Origin: Planctomycetota bacterium
GTDB lineage: Bacteria; Planctomycetota; UBA1135; UBA2386
Assembly (NCBI GenBank): GCA_020425915.1
Contig: JAGQQZ010000564.1
Location: 1-8,493, forward strand
Length of the DNA stretch: 8,493 bases
Direction of reading: 5' to 3'
In this document: piece after piece, positions 5,946 to 8,493 of the stretch
Numbering within the stretch: the stretch's first letter is position 1
How the letters are laid out: every line of letters starts with the position of its first letter
Notes under the pieces: generated by a model
The model's database searches: none
Told to the model about the DNA's origin: nothing
Seen by the model: only the letters and a program-made list of their open reading frames with translations
Translations under genes and position numbers: made by a program

Positions 5946-8248
5946 GCGCGCCTCCGGGACACGAACCGAGCGAGGGAGGCTTCTGCGACGAGAGCGGCCA
6001 GCGTGAACCAGAGGAACAGCTGTCCGAGGTCGGTGAAGCCCGCTTGGATCGCGGCCTCGCCATCGGCCGGCAGATCCGTGACGATCCGCTCGAAGCCGAG
6101 CCGGTCGCGCGCGGCCGCGTGGGTGTAGTAGCGCAGGTCGCCTTCGTCGACCGAAGGATTGACCGCGAACGTCAACGCGTCACGCTCGGCGGCACCACCG
6201 ACGTCGCGCAGCATCTCGAATTCGTAGAACCCCGCGTAGTCCGTGCGTGCGAACGGCGGGAGTGCGAATCGGCCACCGAGCCGGGGTTCGGCGTCCTCCC
6301 CGATCGGGACCTTGGCGCTACCGGCCCGCTCGGGCAGGACCACCGCGAGTTCGTAGGGGCGCGACTTCGTCAGCGCGGTCAGGGTCGACCCCACTTCGAC
6401 GTTGAACGAGTCGAGCGTCGGCGTCGCCAGCCAGTGGCTCATCCGGTGGAGCCACGGGAACGCCGTGACCTCGAAGTCGAGGCCGTTCCACCGGTCGAAT
6501 CGGCGGCTGATCGTGGACGTCAGCACGACGCTCTTGCCCAGCCCGAACCGGCGGGTCGTGACGAGTGGACTCCGGCCCGGGTCGCGGACGGCGACGACGA
6601 CCTCGTCGGTCGCGGCGCGATCGGCGGCGTCCTCCGAGCGTTCTGCGGGCGGGGCCATCTCCGCTCGCACGAACCGATAGATCGGCAGGGACTCGAAGAT
6701 CTCGAAGAACACCGGCTCGGGGAAGTCCGCGAACATCGGGTGGTCGGGATCGAGGATCTCGGAGCCGAAGTAGCGATCCCCGCCCGGAGCGTAGCCCGCC
6801 GGCTCGAGCAGCAGCAGCGGGCTGAGGCCGTCACCCGCGCGGTGCAGGTGGAGGTTGTAGCTGCCGACGTCGATCCCGTCGCCGAGCATCGTGAGCAGTC
6901 CCGTGCCGCTCTCCACCGCGGCTTCGAGACCGCGCGCCGCGGTCTCGGTCATCTGCGGCAGGTTGCAGAGTACGACGACTTCGAAGTCCTCGAGTCGGGT
7001 CCGGCCGCTGAGGAACGTGACCGCGTCGACCCGGGTCAACGCGAACGGTGCGAGGTCGGAGTCTCCCTCGCCGCGCGTCGGGTCGAGGATGCGCCCGACG
7101 TGCGTGGCCTCTCGCAGATCTGCCTCGTTCTCGCCCGAGCCCTCGACCAGCAACACGCGAAGCCGTTCCCGCACCGGCAGGACACGGTAGCGAATGTTGT
7201 CGGTCATCAGGTCGTCGCCGTCGATCCGCACCGTGACGCGTCGCTGGCCGAGTTCGCGGAACGTGACCTGGAAAGCGATCTCACCCTCGGAACCCGCGTC
7301 GAGTTCGGCCGAGCCACGCTGCGGCTGTCCGCCGTCGATCTCGAGCGTGGCCTGAACCGTGCGGGTCTCGTCCGAGCGGTTCAGGATCCGCGCACGGATC
7401 CCGACCGGCGCCTTGGCGATCGCGTGGGGGCTGTCGATCTCGATGCCGGTGACCTGCAGGTTCTCGTGCGAGTCACCGATCGATCCCCGCATGTCGAACA
7501 CGGTGAGGTCGCCGGCCTCCTGGATGCGTCGGATCGCGTCGACGGCCGTGTCCTTGAACATCTCGGCCGTCGCGTCGGTCGGCGTCGGATCGGCGTCGGG
7601 GTCCGCCTCGGCGAACGGATCGTCACCGAAGGCACGCACCTGCATGTCGGTGAACAGGTAGACGCGCGGGCGGCTGTCGGTGGTCTCGTCGATCAGGTCG
7701 GCGACCTGGAGCAGCGCGGGCGTCAACTCGTTCGCGCCGTCGGTCGGGTTGCCGAGCGCGGCGATTCGATCCTTGGCGCGCGAGAGTGCGAGGTCCTCGC
7801 GCAGCGGCATTCGCGGTTGCAGTCCGGCGAGGACGATCGAGACCTTCTGACCGGATCGGCCCTCGAGACCGTCGACCATCATCGTCGCGAGTTGCTTGGA
7901 CCGTTCGAACGGCGTCGTACCGGCCGCGTCGACGCCCATGCTGTAGCTGGCGTCGAACACGAAGATGTGGTGCGCCGTGGACTGTTCGAGTCCCGGCAAC
8001 TGAGCGCCGTCGTGCAGGGTCGGTCGCGCGATCGCCAGGGCGAGCAGGATCGGGATCAGGCAACGAAGCAGCAGGAGCAGCAGGTTCTCACGGCGCAGTC
8101 GTCGACGCTGCTTCTGATAGGCGCGCAGCAAGAACTCCATCGCCGCCCAGCGGCGCACGCGGTGCCGTCGACGGTTCAGCAGATGGATGATCAGCGGAAC
8201 CGCGAACAGCAGGGCACCGAACAGCAACGCCGGATTCGCGAACTGCAT
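5942..8248 (-). CDS. BatA-type membrane protein with VWA domain
   Basis: The 768-residue product starts at the ATG 8246-8248 and stops with TGA at 5942-5944. Its N-terminus is a classic BatA / aerotolerance-regulator N-terminal domain: FANPALLFGALLFAVPLIIH (membrane segment about 7-23), a very basic loop (about 26-53; LLNRRRHRVRRW) and a leucine-rich second segment (about 55-75). A VWA domain follows (about 92-255), with D99-x-S101-x-S103 and D201 (FTDMQ) of the metal site; the usual threonine position appears to be N173 (NELTPAL). An acidic Asp/Pro/Thr segment (about 208-228) interrupts the domain. Then come an Ig/CARDB-like region (about 262-358), an amidotransferase-like fold without an obvious catalytic cysteine (about 362-610), and a beta-rich domain (about 611-698). 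A C-terminal membrane segment (about 741-758) ends in RFVSRRRA. The positive-inside pattern puts the large middle part outside the membrane. It is probably a partner of the next VWA protein. The family is tied to MoxR ATPases, but its molecular role is not settled. Confidence 0.9.
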   Translation of the reverse strand: MQFANPALLFGALLFAVPLIIHLLNRRRHRVRRWAAMEFLLRAYQKQRRRLRRENLLLLLLRCLIPILLALAIARPTLHDGAQLPGLEQSTAHHIFVFDASYSMGVDAAGTTPFERSKQLATMMVDGLEGRSGQKVSIVLAGLQPRMPLREDLALSRAKDRIAALGNPTDGANELTPALLQVADLIDETTDSRPRVYLFTDMQVRAFGDDPFAEADPDADPTPTDATAEMFKDTAVDAIRRIQEAGDLTVFDMRGSIGDSHENLQVTGIEIDSPHAIAKAPVGIRARILNRSDETRTVQATLEIDGGQPQRGSAELDAGSEGEIAFQVTFRELGQRRVTVRIDGDDLMTDNIRYRVLPVRERLRVLLVEGSGENEADLREATHVGRILDPTRGEGDSDLAPFALTRVDAVTFLSGRTRLEDFEVVVLCNLPQMTETAARGLEAAVESGTGLLTMLGDGIDVGSYNLHLHRAGDGLSPLLLLEPAGYAPGGDRYFGSEILDPDHPMFADFPEPVFFEIFESLPIYRFVRAEMAPPAERSEDAADRAATDEVVVAVRDPGRSPLVTTRRFGLGKSVVLTSTISRRFDRWNGLDFEVTAFPWLHRMSHWLATPTLDSFNVEVGSTLTALTKSRPYELAVVLPERAGSAKVPIGEDAEPRLGGRFALPPFARTDYAGFYEFEMLRDVGGAAERDALTFAVNPSVDEGDLRYYTHAAARDRLGFERIVTDLPADGEAAIQAGFTDLGQLFLWFTLAALVAEASLARFVSRRRA
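5951..5955 (-). promoter_or_regulatory. Shine-Dalgarno site (GGAGG) for the GTG-started VWA gene
   Basis: On the minus strand GGAGG lies five bases upstream of the GTG at 5943-5945, inside the 3' end of the BatA-type gene. It is the strongest ribosome binding site in the window. It decides the start, because no ATG occurs in the first 128 codons of the frame and the GTG start retains the full first membrane segment. With the GTGA stop/start overlap it points to coupled translation of the two VWA proteins. Confidence 0.75.
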
Positions 8249-8249
8249 G

Positions 8250-8256
8250 GGCCCTA
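8250..8256 (-). promoter_or_regulatory. Weak ribosome binding site of the BatA-type gene, overlapping the DUF58 stop codon
   Basis: Read on the minus strand the junction is TAGGGCCC followed by ATG. The TAG stop of the DUF58 gene supplies part of an AGGG-like site about four bases from the start. Stop and start are only five bases apart, so re-initiation by ribosomes finishing the DUF58 frame is likely. The site is weak by itself. Confidence 0.4.
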
Positions 8257-8493
8257 CTTGAAGCGCTTCGCGCGTGCGGCGCGTGCGGCGATGTAGGACG
8301 AGAGTGCCACGTCGAGCGGCTCACTCGTGACGAGTTCGACGTAGTCGACGCGCTGCCCGTGGCAGCCCTTGCGGATCGTGTCGCGGAACGCGCCGACTTC
8401 GGCCAGGTAGGCGTCGCGCAGCGCGCGGGGGTCCGCCAGGAGCTCGGGCATCTGCTCGAGCCCCTCGAACATCGTCATCCGCTCGAACGGGAA
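8254..8493 (-). CDS. DUF58-family protein, C-terminal 79 residues (N-terminus outside window)
   Basis: The frame is open from the right edge (8493) to the TAG at 8254-8256. A methionine occurs at 8476-8478, but the upstream codons FPFER are in frame and fit the family, so the gene is taken as partial rather than starting there. Visible family features are the FPFER..MFEGL block, a helix with acidic and Arg/Leu residues (ADPRALRDAYL), and a closing VDYVELVTSEPLDVALSSYI segment, which matches the usual end of DUF58 proteins (a VWA-like fold without a full metal site). These proteins are normally encoded directly after a MoxR-type AAA+ ATPase and before BatA-type proteins, as the order here suggests. 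The N-terminal part, which often carries membrane helices, cannot be assessed. The tail AARAARAKRFK is basic. The next gene starts five bases after the stop. Confidence 0.85.
   Translation of the reverse strand, partial: FPFERMTMFEGLEQMPELLADPRALRDAYLAEVGAFRDTIRKGCHGQRVDYVELVTSEPLDVALSSYIAARAARAKRFK
8271..8288. repeat. Two tandem copies of a 9-base unit (cgcgtgcgg)
   Basis: The plus strand carries cgcgtgcgg twice in direct tandem. It falls inside the DUF58 coding end and encodes the Ala/Arg run ARAARA near the C-terminus. It is an in-frame 9-base duplication that lengthens a basic helical tail, most likely by simple slippage, with no sign of a regulatory role. Confidence 0.6.

Noticed and set aside
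5236..6063. A 275-codon minus-strand open frame across the BatA/VWA junction
   Set aside because: It is an Arg-rich out-of-frame shadow; both genes continue through this region in other frames with conserved motifs and a proper overlap.
6044..8296. A 750-codon plus-strand open frame lying opposite almost the whole BatA-type gene
   Set aside because: Its translation is rich in Arg, Glu, Asp and Gln with no hydrophobic core, domain or motif. The opposite strand has clear BatA and VWA motifs. It is an antisense shadow of GC-rich codon use.
8254..8478. A complete small gene of 74 codons starting at the ATG 8476-8478
   Set aside because: The frame is open to the window edge and the upstream codons FPFER belong to the DUF58 C-terminal pattern, so it is the end of a larger gene.

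Overview
The window is a GC-rich, tightly packed bacterial segment. All four real genes lie on the minus strand, so they read from right to left. From upstream to downstream they are: the C-terminal end of a DUF58-family protein (8254-8493, cut by the window edge); a BatA-type membrane protein with a von Willebrand factor A (VWA) domain (5942-8248); a second membrane-anchored VWA protein with a degenerate glutamine-amidotransferase-like domain (3558-5945); and a very large secreted protein that alternates helical TPR-like regions with PQQ/BamB-type beta-propellers (1-3523, cut at its C-terminal end). Junctions are +5 bases, a 4-base overlap (GTGA) and 34 bases, so the genes probably form one operon that continues off both edges. 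I see no internal promoter, terminator, RNA gene, mobile element or CRISPR array.

The DUF58 / BatA / VWA-amidotransferase-like order is the core of the MoxR-associated 'Bat-like' clusters. A giant TPR plus PQQ-propeller protein beside such a cluster is most familiar to me from Planctomycetota. Together with the GC richness and the weak ribosome binding sites, this makes a planctomycete (or relative) my best guess. No phylogenetic marker is present, so this is inference. A MoxR-type AAA+ ATPase is expected upstream of the DUF58 gene, outside the window.

Membrane topology suggests how the products fit together. In both VWA proteins, two N-terminal membrane segments are separated by a positively charged loop, and a C-terminal membrane segment is followed by a basic tail. 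This places the VWA and amidotransferase-like domains outside the cytoplasmic membrane. The propeller protein starts with a cleavable signal peptide, so it should meet them there. A plausible model is a cytoplasmic MoxR/DUF58 pair, two extracytoplasmic VWA adhesion or metal-sensing modules anchored in the membrane, and a large soluble or envelope-attached TPR/propeller scaffold. The substrate and physiological role cannot be read from the sequence.

Many long open frames lie on the plus strand (for example 218-1885, 1991-3286 and 6044-8296). They are antisense shadows caused by GC-rich codon use and are not annotated.
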